From positions 1 to 64,000 of the forward strand of contig CAZMTA010000017.1 in assembly GCA_964569085.1 (NCBI GenBank): a stretch of DNA of 64,000 nt, read 5' to 3'. The translations under genes and the position numbers were made by a program. The notes under the pieces were generated by a model. The model did not search any database, had not been told where the DNA came from, and saw only the letters and a list, made by a program, of their open reading frames with translations. The stretch is from JAJCZZ01 sp964569085. GTDB taxonomy: Bacteria; Gemmatimonadota; Gemmatimonadetes; Longimicrobiales; Gaopeijiaceae. Positions 51,283-60,292 of the stretch are shown in pieces. Position 1 is the stretch's first letter, and each line of letters begins with the position of its first letter.

Positions 51283-52394
51283 CCGACGCCGGGCTCAAGC
51301 GTACCCCCCTGTACGACCGCCACGCCGCCCTCGACGCCAAGCTCGTCCCCTTCGCCGGCTTCGAGATGCCGGTGCAGTACCCCACCGGGATCACCGCCGA
51401 GCACAAGGCCGTCCGGGAGACCGCGGGCCTCTTCGACGTGTCCCACATGGGGGAGTTCGACGTGCGGGGCCCCGACGCCCTGGAGCTGGTGCAGCTCCTG
51501 ACCGTGAACGACGCCTCGAAGATCGAGGTGGGTCAGGCCCAGTACTCCGCGCTCTGCCGCCCCGACGGCGGGGTGATCGACGACCTTCTGGTCTACCGCT
51601 TCGAGGATCACTGGATGCTGGTGGTGAACGCCTCGAACCTGGAGAAGGACCTGGCCTGGATCCGGGACCACGTCCAGGACCGGGCGGTGGCGGTGGACGA
51701 CCGTTCCGACGACACCGCGCTCCTGGCCCTCCAGGGCCCGGCGGCGCGGGAGATCCTCCGCCCCCTGGCCGACGTCGACGTGGACGACGTCCGCTACTAC
51801 CGCTTCCTCGAGGGGAAGGTGGCCGGCCACCCGGCGGTGATCTCCGGGACCGGCTACACCGGCGAGGACGGGTTCGAGCTGTACGTGCCGGCTCCCGTGG
51901 CCGGGGAGATCTGGGACGCCCTCCTGGAGGAAGGGGCCGAGGACGGCCTCGTCCCCGCGGGCCTCGGCGCCCGGGACTCCCTCCGCCTGGAGATGGGCTA
52001 CGCCCTCTACGGGAACGACCTGGACGAGGAGCACACGGCGCTGGAGTCCGGCCTCGGCTGGATCGTCAAGCTCGACAAGGGCGACTTCGTGGGGCGGGAG
52101 GCCCTGGCCGCCCAGAAGGAGGCGGGGGTCGAGCGGAAGCTCGTGGGCCTGCGCCTCACCGAGCGGGGCTTCCCGCGGCCGGGCTACGCCATCCTCGACG
52201 CCGCCGGCGAGGCCGTGGGGGAGGTCACCAGCGGCACGGTGAGCCCGTCGCTGGGCGAAGGGATCGCCATGGGATACGTCCCGGCGGAGCTGGCGGCCCC
52301 GGGCACCGAGGTGGCCCTGGAGATCCGGGGCAAGCCCGTGGCGGCCGTGGTGCAGCGCCCGCCCTTCTACACCGACGGCTCCATCAAGCGCTGA
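51279..52394 (+). CDS. gcvT: Glycine cleavage system T protein (aminomethyltransferase)
   Basis: A 371-residue tetrahydrofolate-dependent aminomethyltransferase. Signatures are RTPLYDRHAALDAKLVPFAG at the start, the FDVSHMGEFDVRG motif, LPGTGYTGEDGFELY-like stretch seen as ISGTGYTGEDGFELY, and GARDSLRLEMGYALYGND. The C-terminal barrel has LVGLRLTERGFPRPGY and SGTVSPSLGEGIAMGYV. The other Gcv proteins are not in the window. The ATG overlaps the argF stop (ATGA). THF is the shared cofactor type with trmFO upstream, which may be coincidental. Confidence 0.94.
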   Translation: MTDAGLKRTPLYDRHAALDAKLVPFAGFEMPVQYPTGITAEHKAVRETAGLFDVSHMGEFDVRGPDALELVQLLTVNDASKIEVGQAQYSALCRPDGGVIDDLLVYRFEDHWMLVVNASNLEKDLAWIRDHVQDRAVAVDDRSDDTALLALQGPAAREILRPLADVDVDDVRYYRFLEGKVAGHPAVISGTGYTGEDGFELYVPAPVAGEIWDALLEEGAEDGLVPAGLGARDSLRLEMGYALYGNDLDEEHTALESGLGWIVKLDKGDFVGREALAAQKEAGVERKLVGLRLTERGFPRPGYAILDAAGEAVGEVTSGTVSPSLGEGIAMGYVPAELAAPGTEVALEIRGKPVAAVVQRPPFYTDGSIKR

Positions 52395-52413
52395 GGGCCG
52401 GGGGAGGTCGCAC

Positions 52414-52947
52414 GTGACGGACGGGGACCCGATGGAGGTGGCGATCCTCACGGTGAGCGACGGGTGCTTCCACGGCACCCGCGAGGACCGGAGCGGCGGG
52501 CGGATCGCCGCCTGGGCCGGAGAGCGGGGTCACCGGGTGGTGGACCGCCGGGTGGTCCCCGACGAGACCGCGTCCATCGTCCCCGTCCTCCTCGAGTGGT
52601 GCGACGGGCTCGGGGCGGACCTCGTCCTCACCACCGGAGGGACCGGGGTCGCCCCGAGGGACGTGACTCCCGAGGCCACCCGGGCGGTGGTGGAGCGCCC
52701 CGTCCCCGGCCTGGCGGAGGAGCTCCGTCGACGGGGGCTGGCCTCCACCCCCTTCTCCCTCCTCTCCCGGGGGGAGGCGGGCATCCGCGGGCGCACCCTC
52801 ATCGTGAACCTCCCGGGGAGCACCGGGGGCGTGAGCGACGGCCTGGAGGTCCTGGAGCCGGTCGTGGAGCACGCGGTGCGCCTCCTCCGGGGCGAGGACG
52901 CGCCCCACGACGCGCCGGCGCCCGACGCCGCCGGGGAGGCCTCGTGA
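52414..52947 (+). CDS. Molybdenum cofactor biosynthesis MogA/MoaB-like protein
   Basis: A 177-residue MPT-binding-fold protein. Signatures are VAILTVSDGCFHGTREDRSG, TTGGTGVAPRDVTPEAT and LSRGEAGIRGRTLIVNLPGS. Such proteins adenylate molybdopterin before Mo insertion (MogA) or are of the MoaB type; length and motif do not decide between them. GTG start with GGGGGAGG upstream. It overlaps the next activator gene (GTGA). No other Moco genes are visible. Confidence 0.9.
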   Translation: MTDGDPMEVAILTVSDGCFHGTREDRSGGRIAAWAGERGHRVVDRRVVPDETASIVPVLLEWCDGLGADLVLTTGGTGVAPRDVTPEATRAVVERPVPGLAEELRRRGLASTPFSLLSRGEAGIRGRTLIVNLPGSTGGVSDGLEVLEPVVEHAVRLLRGEDAPHDAPAPDAAGEAS

Positions 52948-54617
52948 GCGACGACTCCCGGGTGCTGGTATCCACCCACGACCTCCAGCGCGCCGCCGGC
53001 CTGCGGGAGGCGTTCGGAGAGGCGGGCTACGAGACCGAGCTCGTGACGCCCGACGAGGACATCTCGGACCTGGACGCCGCCCTCCTGGTCCTGACCGGCG
53101 GGTTCGAGGAGGGGGACACCGCGCTGGCCCGACAGGGCCGCGACGCGCTCCGGGTGCCGGTGTTCGCGCTGGCCGGACGCGCCAACCTGGGCCCGGCCCA
53201 GCGGCCGGGCTTCGACGAGGTGTTCTCCGGGGACACCAGCCCCGCGGACGTGGCGCTGGTGGGGCGCACGGCCATCGAGCGCCGCCGCCTCCAGCGCATC
53301 ACCGGGATCGTGGGAGAGACCGACGCCATCCGGGAGGCGCTGGAGCGGGTGGTCCAGATCGCGCCGGTGAACTCCACGGTCCTGGTCACCGGGGAGTCGG
53401 GCACCGGGAAGGAGCTGGTGGCCCGGGGCATCCACGCCCTCTCTCCGAGGCGCCACAAGCCCTTCATCGCGGTGAACGTGGCGGCCCTCTCCGAGACGCT
53501 CCTCGAGTCGGAGCTCTTCGGCCACGAGAAGGGTGCCTTCACCGGCGCGGTGGACTCGCGGAAGGGTCTCTTCGAGCTGGCCCACGGGGGCACGATCTTC
53601 CTCGACGAGATCGGGGAGATGCCCCTGGCCACCCAGACCAAGCTCCTCCGGGTCCTGGAGCAGCGGGAGTTCCTGCGGGTGGGCGGCGAGGAGACCCGGA
53701 AGGTGGACGTGCGCATCATCACGGCCACCAACCAGGACCTCCGTCAGCTCGTGGCCATCGGCGAGTTCCGCCGGGACCTCTACTTCCGCCTGAACGTCCT
53801 CCAGATCGAGCTTCCCCCCCTCCGGGAGCGCCGGGACGACATCCCCCTCCTGGTGGAGGCGTTCGTGAAGGAGGCCTCGGAGCGGCACGACCGCCGCTTC
53901 CCGGGGATCTCCTCCGAGGCCATGGAGACGCTCCGGGACTACGCCTGGCCCGGGAACGTCCGCGAGCTCCGCAACCTGGTGGAGTCCATGGTCGTGCTGG
54001 CTCCGGGGCGTCCCATCGAGCCCGCCGACATTCCCGGCGAGCTCCGGGGCGGCCGGGGGCGCACGCTGCTGCCCGCGCCGATCCCCCGGGCGAAGGGCGG
54101 CGAGGTCGGGCGCGCCGCCGACCTCCGTCCGGAGCTGGAGTTCATCTTCAAGACGCTGGTGGAGCTCCGGGTGGACATGGACGACCTCCGCCGGCAGTTC
54201 GAGGCGTACCGGGAGGAGGCTCCCTTCGTGGAGGCCCGGGCCATCCCGGTGTGGAGCAGCGGCGGAGAGGGCCGGGGCGACGCGGAGGGGGAGGGGAGCG
54301 TCCTCTTCCAGGTGGGCCCCTCCGGGGACGTGGAGGCGCGGGAGGCGGTGCGTTCCCGGGAGCCGGAGGAGGCCCCCGCCTCCGGAAACGGCTTCCCCAG
54401 CCACGAGGGGGACGGGGAGGGAGACGGGGCCGAGGACGGGGAGCCCGACGGCGAGGTGGTCTTCCGGCCCGGCATGACCATGGAGGAGATGGAGCGCCGG
54501 GCCATCCAGGCCGCCCTGGCCAGCGTCGACGGGAACCGGCGGCGGGCCGCCGAGCTCCTGGGGATCGGCGAGCGGACGCTCTACCGGAAGATCTCCAAGT
54601 ACGACCTGGAGGCCTGA
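52944..54617 (+). CDS. Sigma-54-dependent activator with degenerate receiver domain
   Basis: A 557-residue enhancer-binding protein. Residues 1-110 resemble a receiver domain but the phosphoacceptor Asp is absent (AALLVLTGG at the expected strand end), so control is probably not by phosphorylation. AAA+ domain with Walker A GESGTGKE, GAFTGA at 197-202, Walker B IFLDEIGEM; an acidic low-complexity linker (about 430-500); C-terminal Fis-type HTH (NRRRAAELLGIGERTLYRKI). GTG start overlaps the mog-like gene. No cognate kinase is adjacent. Confidence 0.88.
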   Translation: MSDDSRVLVSTHDLQRAAGLREAFGEAGYETELVTPDEDISDLDAALLVLTGGFEEGDTALARQGRDALRVPVFALAGRANLGPAQRPGFDEVFSGDTSPADVALVGRTAIERRRLQRITGIVGETDAIREALERVVQIAPVNSTVLVTGESGTGKELVARGIHALSPRRHKPFIAVNVAALSETLLESELFGHEKGAFTGAVDSRKGLFELAHGGTIFLDEIGEMPLATQTKLLRVLEQREFLRVGGEETRKVDVRIITATNQDLRQLVAIGEFRRDLYFRLNVLQIELPPLRERRDDIPLLVEAFVKEASERHDRRFPGISSEAMETLRDYAWPGNVRELRNLVESMVVLAPGRPIEPADIPGELRGGRGRTLLPAPIPRAKGGEVGRAADLRPELEFIFKTLVELRVDMDDLRRQFEAYREEAPFVEARAIPVWSSGGEGRGDAEGEGSVLFQVGPSGDVEAREAVRSREPEEAPASGNGFPSHEGDGEGDGAEDGEPDGEVVFRPGMTMEEMERRAIQAALASVDGNRRRAAELLGIGERTLYRKISKYDLEA

Positions 54618-54643
54618 CGGGGGTCACCCCCGGGGGATCCTCC

Positions 54644-55282
54644 TCAGCGCCCTCCGGGCGCCCGGGCGCGGGCCCGGGCCAGCTCGGCTTCCACCCGGGG
54701 ACGGATCACCGTCCACTCGGTGCTCTCCACGCTCCCGTAGCCGACGACGAGGCGGGACTGGAGATCCACCTCCGCGCCGAAGGCCAGGAGCGCCATCTCG
54801 GTCTCCCGCTGGTCCAGCCGCCGGTCGCCCCAGCCGGGGGTCAGGGGCAGGATCGCGTCGGGCCGGAGCCGCACCCCGCGGCTCACGAACACCAGGTTCT
54901 CGGGCTCGAAGCCCGTCCCCTGCTCCTCGGAGTAGAGCTGGACCAGGAAGAGGTCCGGGCGCTCCGCGCCGGTCTCCCGCTCCGCCCGCGGCAGGTGGGC
55001 GTCCACCAGCCCCCGCAGCCGCCGGTAGGTGTCGGGCGCCGACGCCCGCAGCACGGGCTCCAGGAGCGGGGTGACCAGGAGCTGGAGGTCCCCCGACCGG
55101 AGGGAGATCGAGACCTGCTCCTGGCGGAGCGTCCCGTACCCCGGGGGCGGGAGGGGCAGGTCGGACCCGGTGTCTCCGATCCCGGCGTCGGGGAGGGGGC
55201 CGGAGCCCGGGGCCAGGGCGCACCCGGCCGTGGCGGCCATCAGGAGGGCGCCGGCCAGGCGCCGGAGGGCGTCGCCCCTCAT
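54644..55282 (-). CDS. Hypothetical lipoprotein
   Basis: A 212-residue predicted lipoprotein of unknown function: signal and lipobox TAGC with Cys21. The rest is rich in charged residues and has beta-strand-like segments (LRQEQVSISLRSGDLQLLVTP, DLFLVQLYSEEQ, FEPENLVFVSRGVRL). No known domain was recognised. It is last in the minus-strand block and its ATG overlaps the stop of engB (ATGA), so it is likely co-translated with that GTPase. It is convergent with the sigma-54 activator, 26 bases away. Confidence 0.7.
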   Translation of the reverse strand: MRGDALRRLAGALLMAATAGCALAPGSGPLPDAGIGDTGSDLPLPPPGYGTLRQEQVSISLRSGDLQLLVTPLLEPVLRASAPDTYRRLRGLVDAHLPRAERETGAERPDLFLVQLYSEEQGTGFEPENLVFVSRGVRLRPDAILPLTPGWGDRRLDQRETEMALLAFGAEVDLQSRLVVGYGSVESTEWTVIRPRVEAELARARARAPGGR

Positions 55283-55887
55283 CCCTGCTCTCCGAGCCCC
55301 AGGAGGCCGCCCAGGGCCGTCAGGAGGTCGTCCCGTCCCTCCCCGGTCTTGGCGGAGAAGGGGACGAGCTGGTCGGCCTCCACGCCCAGCGTCTCCATGG
55401 CCCGCTTCAGGGACTCGTCCCGCTGGCTCCGCTTCAGCTTGTCCATCTTGGTGAGGACCACCAGCGTCGGGAGCTCGAGGGTGGCCAGGTAGTCCACCAT
55501 GCGCCGGTCGTCCTCCGTGGGCGCCCGCCGGGCGTCCACGAGGTGGATGACCCCCCGCACGCCCCCGGACTCGCCGAGGTACCACTCCATGAGGCGACGC
55601 CAGTCCTTCCGCATGGCGTCGGGCACCTTCGCGTACCCGTACCCCGGGAGGTCCACCAGGAAGAACTCCCCGTTCACGTCGAAGAAGTTGAGCGCCCGGG
55701 TCTTCCCCGGCGTCTGGGACACCCGCGCCACCTTGTTCCGGGTCCGGCGCAGGAGGACGTTGATCAGGGAGGACTTCCCGACGTTGGACCGGCCGGAGAA
55801 GGCCACCTGGGGGAGGTGGTCCGGCTGGGGGACGGCGCCCCCGGGGGCGGCCACGGTCCCGGCGTACTCCACGGTGCGGATCTTCAT
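55279..55887 (-). CDS. engB: Ribosome biogenesis GTP-binding protein YsxC/EngB
   Basis: A 202-residue GTPase required for large-subunit assembly. G1 GRSNVGKSS, G2 TPGKTR, G3 DLPGYGYAK, G4 LTKMDK and G5 FSAKTGEG are all present. The start MKIRTVEYAG was chosen from the position of G1 and the overlap with the lon stop (ATGA at 55884-55887). It is in a run with lon, a common pairing. Confidence 0.95.
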   Translation of the reverse strand: MKIRTVEYAGTVAAPGGAVPQPDHLPQVAFSGRSNVGKSSLINVLLRRTRNKVARVSQTPGKTRALNFFDVNGEFFLVDLPGYGYAKVPDAMRKDWRRLMEWYLGESGGVRGVIHLVDARRAPTEDDRRMVDYLATLELPTLVVLTKMDKLKRSQRDESLKRAMETLGVEADQLVPFSAKTGEGRDDLLTALGGLLGLGEQG

Positions 55888-58307
55888 GCGTGGGGCTGCT
55901 GCGGCTGCGTGGCGGGCCCCGTGCCGGGGGCGCCCCGGTACCGGAGGGGGCTCCGGGCGAGCGCCTCCTCCATGACCTCGTCCATGGTGCGCACCACCAC
56001 GAACTCGAGGCCGTCCCGAACCTCCTGGGGGAGCAGCTCCAGGTCGTTGGCGCTCCCCGCCGGGAGGACCATGGAGCGGATCCCGCCCCGGAGGGCCGCC
56101 ACCGCCTTCTCCTTCACGCCCCCCACCCCCAGGACCCGGCCCCGGAGGGTGATCTCCCCGGTCATGGCCACGTCGGCTCGGGTGGGGGTGTCGGTGAGGG
56201 CGGAGATGAGGGCCACCGCCATCGTGATGCCCGCGGAGGGGCCGTCCTTGGGCGTCGCGCCCTCGGGGATGTGGATGTGGATGTCGATCTTCTCGTGGAA
56301 GTCGGGGGTGAGGCCCAGGGGCTCCCAGCGGGAGCGGGCGTACGTCATGGCCGCGTGGGCCGATTCCTTCATGACCTCGCCGAGGGTGCCGGTGAGGCGC
56401 AGGGTGCCGCTCCCGGGGACCACGGCCACCTCCACGTCCAGGACCTCGCCGCCGGCCGCGGTCCAGGCCAGACCGTTGGCGATCCCGACCCGCTCGTCGG
56501 TGGGGTCCCGCTCGGGAGGCTGGTAGCTGGGCGGTCCCAGGAGCTCCTTGAGGTCTCCGGGGCCGACCGCCCGGTCCGGCGTGGCGCCGGCGGCCACGCT
56601 CCGGGCCAGCTTCCGGGCGACGCGGGAGAGGCGCTGGTCCAGCTCGCGCACCCCGGCCTCCCGGGTCCACACGTCCACCACCCGCTCCACGGCCGCGGGC
56701 TCCAGCTTCGTGCGCTCCGGGTCCAGCCCGTGGCGCCGGGCCTGCCGGGGCCAGAGGAACCGGGTGGCGATCTCCCGCTTCTCGGTGTCCAGGTAGCCCG
56801 GGAGGCGGATGATCTCCATGCGGTCCCGGAGGGGCTCCGGGATCCCGGCCAGGGTGTTGGCCGTGGCCAGGAAGAGGACGTCCGAGAGGTCGAAGTCCAG
56901 CTCCAGGTAGTGGTCGGTGAAGGACCGGTTCTGCTCCGGGTCCAGGACCTCGAGGAGCGCCGCGCCGGGGTCGCCGTGGAAGTCCTTTGCCAGCTTGTCC
57001 ACCTCGTCCAGGAGGAAGACCGGGTTCCGGGTGCCGCTGCGGCGCATCCCCTGGACGATGCGCCCCGGGAGGGCGCCCACGTAGGTGCGCCGGTGCCCCC
57101 GGATCTCGGCCTCGTCCCGGACCCCGCCCAGGCTGACCCGCACGAACTCCCGGTCCAGCGCCTCGGCGATGCTCCGCCCCAGCGAGGTCTTCCCCACGCC
57201 GGGCGGGCCGACCAGGCAGAGGATCGGGCCCCGGATCTCGCCCACCAGGGACAGGACCGCCACGTGGTCCAGGATGCGCTCCTTCACCTCGGCGAGGCCG
57301 AAGTGCCGGGCGTCCAGGGTCCGGGCGGCGTGCTCCACGTCCAGGTTGTCCCGGGAGCGCGCGGCCCACGGGAGGGACACGATCCAGTCCAGGTACGTCC
57401 GGATCACGGCGGCCTCGGGTGCCACCGGGTTGAGGCGCTCGAGGCGGGCCAGCTCCTTCTCGGCCCGCTGCCGGGCCTCCGGCGGGAGATCCGCCCGATC
57501 CACCTCCGCGGCCAGCTCGTCCCACTCGTCGTCCTGGCCGCGCGCCGGCTCGCGGTGCACGGCCCGGAGGCCCGGGCCGAAGTCCCGCTCCGCGGCCTCC
57601 TCCCCGGGAAGGCCCAGGCGGATCTGGTCGTCGAGCTTGGCCTCGATGCGCAGGACCTCCAGCTCCCGGTCCAGGAGCTCCAGGAGGAGGCCGAGCTGGT
57701 CCTCCACCTTCTCGGCCTCCAGCACGGGCTGCTTCTCGGGCGCGGGCACCAGGAGGTGGCCGGCCACGAGGTGCGCCAGGCGGACCCGGTCGCCCTCGGC
57801 CGAGAGGACGGTGGGGAGCTCGTCGGGGATGCGCTCGTGGAGCCGGGCGTACTCGGCGTACCGCTCCACCACCCGGTGCGCCAGCCCCTCGGTGTCCCCG
57901 GCCCGCTCCTCCGGCGCCTCGGTCTCCCGCCCGGTGAGGAGCTCCAGGGAGGCCCGCAGCGCCTCGGTGGTCGTGGTGAGGCGCTTCAGCCTCGCGCGAC
58001 CCAGGCCTTCCAGCACCACCCGGGCGGTGCCGTCGGGCAGATGGGAGACCTGGACGACGCGGGCCACGCACCCCACCCGGTGGAGGTCGGAGCCGTCGGG
58101 GTCGTCCACGTCCGGCTTCTTCTGCGTCAGGAGCAGCAGGAGGCCGTCGGTCTCCTGCCGGGCGGCGTGGAGCGCCGCCACCGAGCGGGGCCGTCCCACC
58201 AGGAGGGGGAGGACCATGTACGGGAAGAAGACGAGGTCCCGGAGCGCGATGGCCGGGAGGCGGTCGGGCAGCTCGAAGGCGTCGTCGGCCCGGATGAGCT
58301 CGGTCAT
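55884..58307 (-). CDS. lon: ATP-dependent protease Lon
   Basis: An 807-residue bacterial LonA. LON substrate-binding domain (LPAIALRDLVFFPYMVLPLL); AAA+ with Walker A GPPGVGKTSLGR and Walker B FLLDEVDKL; proteolytic domain with Ser in PKDGPSAGITMA and Lys in GVKEKAVAALRGG, the Ser-Lys dyad. The length is usual. Flanked by clpX on its upstream side and engB on its downstream side. The C-terminal 25 residues are Gln/Pro-rich. Confidence 0.97.
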   Translation of the reverse strand: MTELIRADDAFELPDRLPAIALRDLVFFPYMVLPLLVGRPRSVAALHAARQETDGLLLLLTQKKPDVDDPDGSDLHRVGCVARVVQVSHLPDGTARVVLEGLGRARLKRLTTTTEALRASLELLTGRETEAPEERAGDTEGLAHRVVERYAEYARLHERIPDELPTVLSAEGDRVRLAHLVAGHLLVPAPEKQPVLEAEKVEDQLGLLLELLDRELEVLRIEAKLDDQIRLGLPGEEAAERDFGPGLRAVHREPARGQDDEWDELAAEVDRADLPPEARQRAEKELARLERLNPVAPEAAVIRTYLDWIVSLPWAARSRDNLDVEHAARTLDARHFGLAEVKERILDHVAVLSLVGEIRGPILCLVGPPGVGKTSLGRSIAEALDREFVRVSLGGVRDEAEIRGHRRTYVGALPGRIVQGMRRSGTRNPVFLLDEVDKLAKDFHGDPGAALLEVLDPEQNRSFTDHYLELDFDLSDVLFLATANTLAGIPEPLRDRMEIIRLPGYLDTEKREIATRFLWPRQARRHGLDPERTKLEPAAVERVVDVWTREAGVRELDQRLSRVARKLARSVAAGATPDRAVGPGDLKELLGPPSYQPPERDPTDERVGIANGLAWTAAGGEVLDVEVAVVPGSGTLRLTGTLGEVMKESAHAAMTYARSRWEPLGLTPDFHEKIDIHIHIPEGATPKDGPSAGITMAVALISALTDTPTRADVAMTGEITLRGRVLGVGGVKEKAVAALRGGIRSMVLPAGSANDLELLPQEVRDGLEFVVVRTMDEVMEEALARSPLRYRGAPGTGPATQPQQPHA

Positions 58308-58361
58308 GCCCTCTCGGCGCTGGAAGTGGGTGGGGCGGCGGCCAGGGGGCCGCCGACGGGA

Positions 58362-59588
58362 CTACGCTTCCAGCTTACGCTCTTCCGGGTGCAGGACAAG
58401 GAGCGGCGCCACGCCGCGCTCGACGGACTCGGGGGTGATGACCACCTCGCGCACGTCGGTGCGGGACGGCAGCTCGAACATCACGTCGCGCATGATGTCC
58501 TCGATGATCGAGCGCAGGCCCCGGGCGCCGGTGCCGCGATCCAGCGTCTTGGCGGCGATGGCCCGGATGGCGTCCTTGTCGAAGGTGAGCCCGATGCCCT
58601 CCAGCTCGAACATCTTGGTGTACTGCTTCACCAGGGCGTTCTTGGGCTCCTGGAGGATGCGGACCAGCGCTTCCTCGTCCAGGTCGTCCAGGTGCACCGA
58701 GACCGGAAGACGGCCCACCAGCTCCGGGATCAGGCCGTACCGCTGCAGGTCCTCGGGCTCGAGGTTCTGCAGGATGTCGTCCTCGGTGACCGGCTCGCCG
58801 GCGAACCCGATGCGGCGCTTGCCGACCCGGGCCTCCACGATCTTCTCCAGGCCGTCGAAGGCACCCCCGCAGATGAAGAGGATGTTCTTCGTGTCGATCT
58901 GGATGTACTCCTGCTGCGGATGCTTCCGCCCGCCCTGCGGGGGGACGGAGGCCACGGTGCCCTCGAGGATCTTCAGCAGCGCCTGCTGCACGCCCTCTCC
59001 GGAGACGTCCCGGGTGATGGACGGGTTCTCCGACTTCCGGGCCACCTTGTCGATCTCGTCGATGTAGACGATGCCGCGCTCGCACTCCGCCACGTTGAAG
59101 TCGGCGGCCTGGAGGAGGCGGACCAGGATGTTCTCCACGTCCTCGCCCACGTACCCCGCCTCGGTGAGGGTGGTGGCGTCGGCGATGGTGAAGGGGACCT
59201 GGAGGATGCGGGCCAGCGTCTGCGCCAGCAGCGTCTTCCCGACTCCGGTGGAGCCCACCAGGAGGATGTTGGCCTTGTCGATCTCGACGTCGTCGAGCAC
59301 GCCCTGGTGGTTCACCCGCTTGTAGTGGTTGTACACCGAGACGGACAGCGCGCGCTTCGCCTTCTCCTGGCCGATGACGTACTCGTCCAGGTGGCTCTTG
59401 ATCTCCTCGGGCGTCGGGGCGGGGACCGCGGTCTCCTGGGCCTCGCGCTCCTCTTCCTCCGCCAGGATCTCGTTACAGAGCGAGATGCATTCGTTGCAGA
59501 TGTAGACGTTCGGTCCAGAGATGAACTTCTTGACGCTCTCCTTGGACTTCCCGCAGAAGCTGCATCGAAGGTGCTTGTCGCTGGTCAT
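58362..59588 (-). CDS. clpX: ATP-dependent Clp protease ATP-binding subunit ClpX
   Basis: A 408-residue AAA+ unfoldase. N-terminal C4 zinc-binding domain with Cys9, Cys12, Cys31 and Cys34 (CSFCGK, YICNECI); Walker A GSTGVGKTLLAQ; Walker B IVYIDEIDKV; pore loop GYVG; sensor 2 ARGLRS. It precedes lon and follows clpP in the transcription order. A small GC hairpin (58336-58355) lies between clpX and lon without a T tract. Confidence 0.97.
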   Translation of the reverse strand: MTSDKHLRCSFCGKSKESVKKFISGPNVYICNECISLCNEILAEEEEREAQETAVPAPTPEEIKSHLDEYVIGQEKAKRALSVSVYNHYKRVNHQGVLDDVEIDKANILLVGSTGVGKTLLAQTLARILQVPFTIADATTLTEAGYVGEDVENILVRLLQAADFNVAECERGIVYIDEIDKVARKSENPSITRDVSGEGVQQALLKILEGTVASVPPQGGRKHPQQEYIQIDTKNILFICGGAFDGLEKIVEARVGKRRIGFAGEPVTEDDILQNLEPEDLQRYGLIPELVGRLPVSVHLDDLDEEALVRILQEPKNALVKQYTKMFELEGIGLTFDKDAIRAIAAKTLDRGTGARGLRSIIEDIMRDVMFELPSRTDVREVVITPESVERGVAPLLVLHPEERKLEA

Positions 59589-59627
59589 GGCGTCTCCGTC
59601 TCCTGGGTTCCGGAGGCTGGCGAGCGG

Positions 59628-60263
59628 CTACTTGTCCTCGTCGGGATGGTCCGAATCCTCGGGCTTGCCCGTGGTCGGGACCGGCCCTTCGAGGACCTTG
59701 TCGATGAGGCCGTAGTCCCGGGCCTCGGTGGGGCTCATGAAGCGGTCGCGGTCGATGTCCTCGGCGATCTTCTCCACCGGCTGGCCGGTGTGCTCGGAGA
59801 GGATCTTGTTGAGGCGCCGCCGGATGTCGAGGATCTCGTTGGCCGCGATCTCGATGTCCGCCGCGGTGCCCTGGGTTCCCGAGGACGGCTGGTGGATCAT
59901 GATGCGGGAGTTGGGGAGCGCATGACGCTTGCCCGGCTCGCCGGCGGTGAGGAGGATGGCCCCCATGGAGGCGGCCATGCCCACGCAGAAGGTGTTCACC
60001 GGCGCCCGCAGGTGCTGCATGGTGTCGTAGATGGCCATCCCCGCATACACGCTCCCGCCGGGGGAGTTGATGTACATGAAGATGTCCCGCTCGGGATCGT
60101 CGGCCTCGAGGAAGAGGAGCTGGGCCACGATGATGTTCGCCACCTGGTCGTTCACGGCGCTGCCCAGGAAGACGATGCGGTCCATGAGGAGCCGACTGAA
60201 GATGTCGTAGCTCCGCTCACCGCGGCTCGTGCGCTCGATGACGTAGGGAGGGTAGGTCGACAT
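59628..60263 (-). CDS. clpP: ATP-dependent Clp protease proteolytic subunit ClpP
   Basis: A 211-residue serine peptidase. Triad: Ser99 (GMAASMGA), His124 (MIHQPSSG) and Asp173 (DRDRFMS). The N-terminal segment YPPYVIERTSRGERSYDIFSR is the axial region. The tail is acidic with Glu/Asp and Lys (GKPEDSDHPDEDK). clpP-clpX is the normal pair. Start MSTYPPYVIE is supported by comparison of length. Confidence 0.97.
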   Translation of the reverse strand: MSTYPPYVIERTSRGERSYDIFSRLLMDRIVFLGSAVNDQVANIIVAQLLFLEADDPERDIFMYINSPGGSVYAGMAIYDTMQHLRAPVNTFCVGMAASMGAILLTAGEPGKRHALPNSRIMIHQPSSGTQGTAADIEIAANEILDIRRRLNKILSEHTGQPVEKIAEDIDRDRFMSPTEARDYGLIDKVLEGPVPTTGKPEDSDHPDEDK

Positions 60264-60292
60264 GAATGCCTTGGTTCGGGCGACGGGGCCGG

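Noticed and set aside
58336..58355. Terminator between clpX and lon
   Set aside because: The stem is only 8 bp with a short loop and no T tract, and a tight clpX-lon spacing favours read-through.
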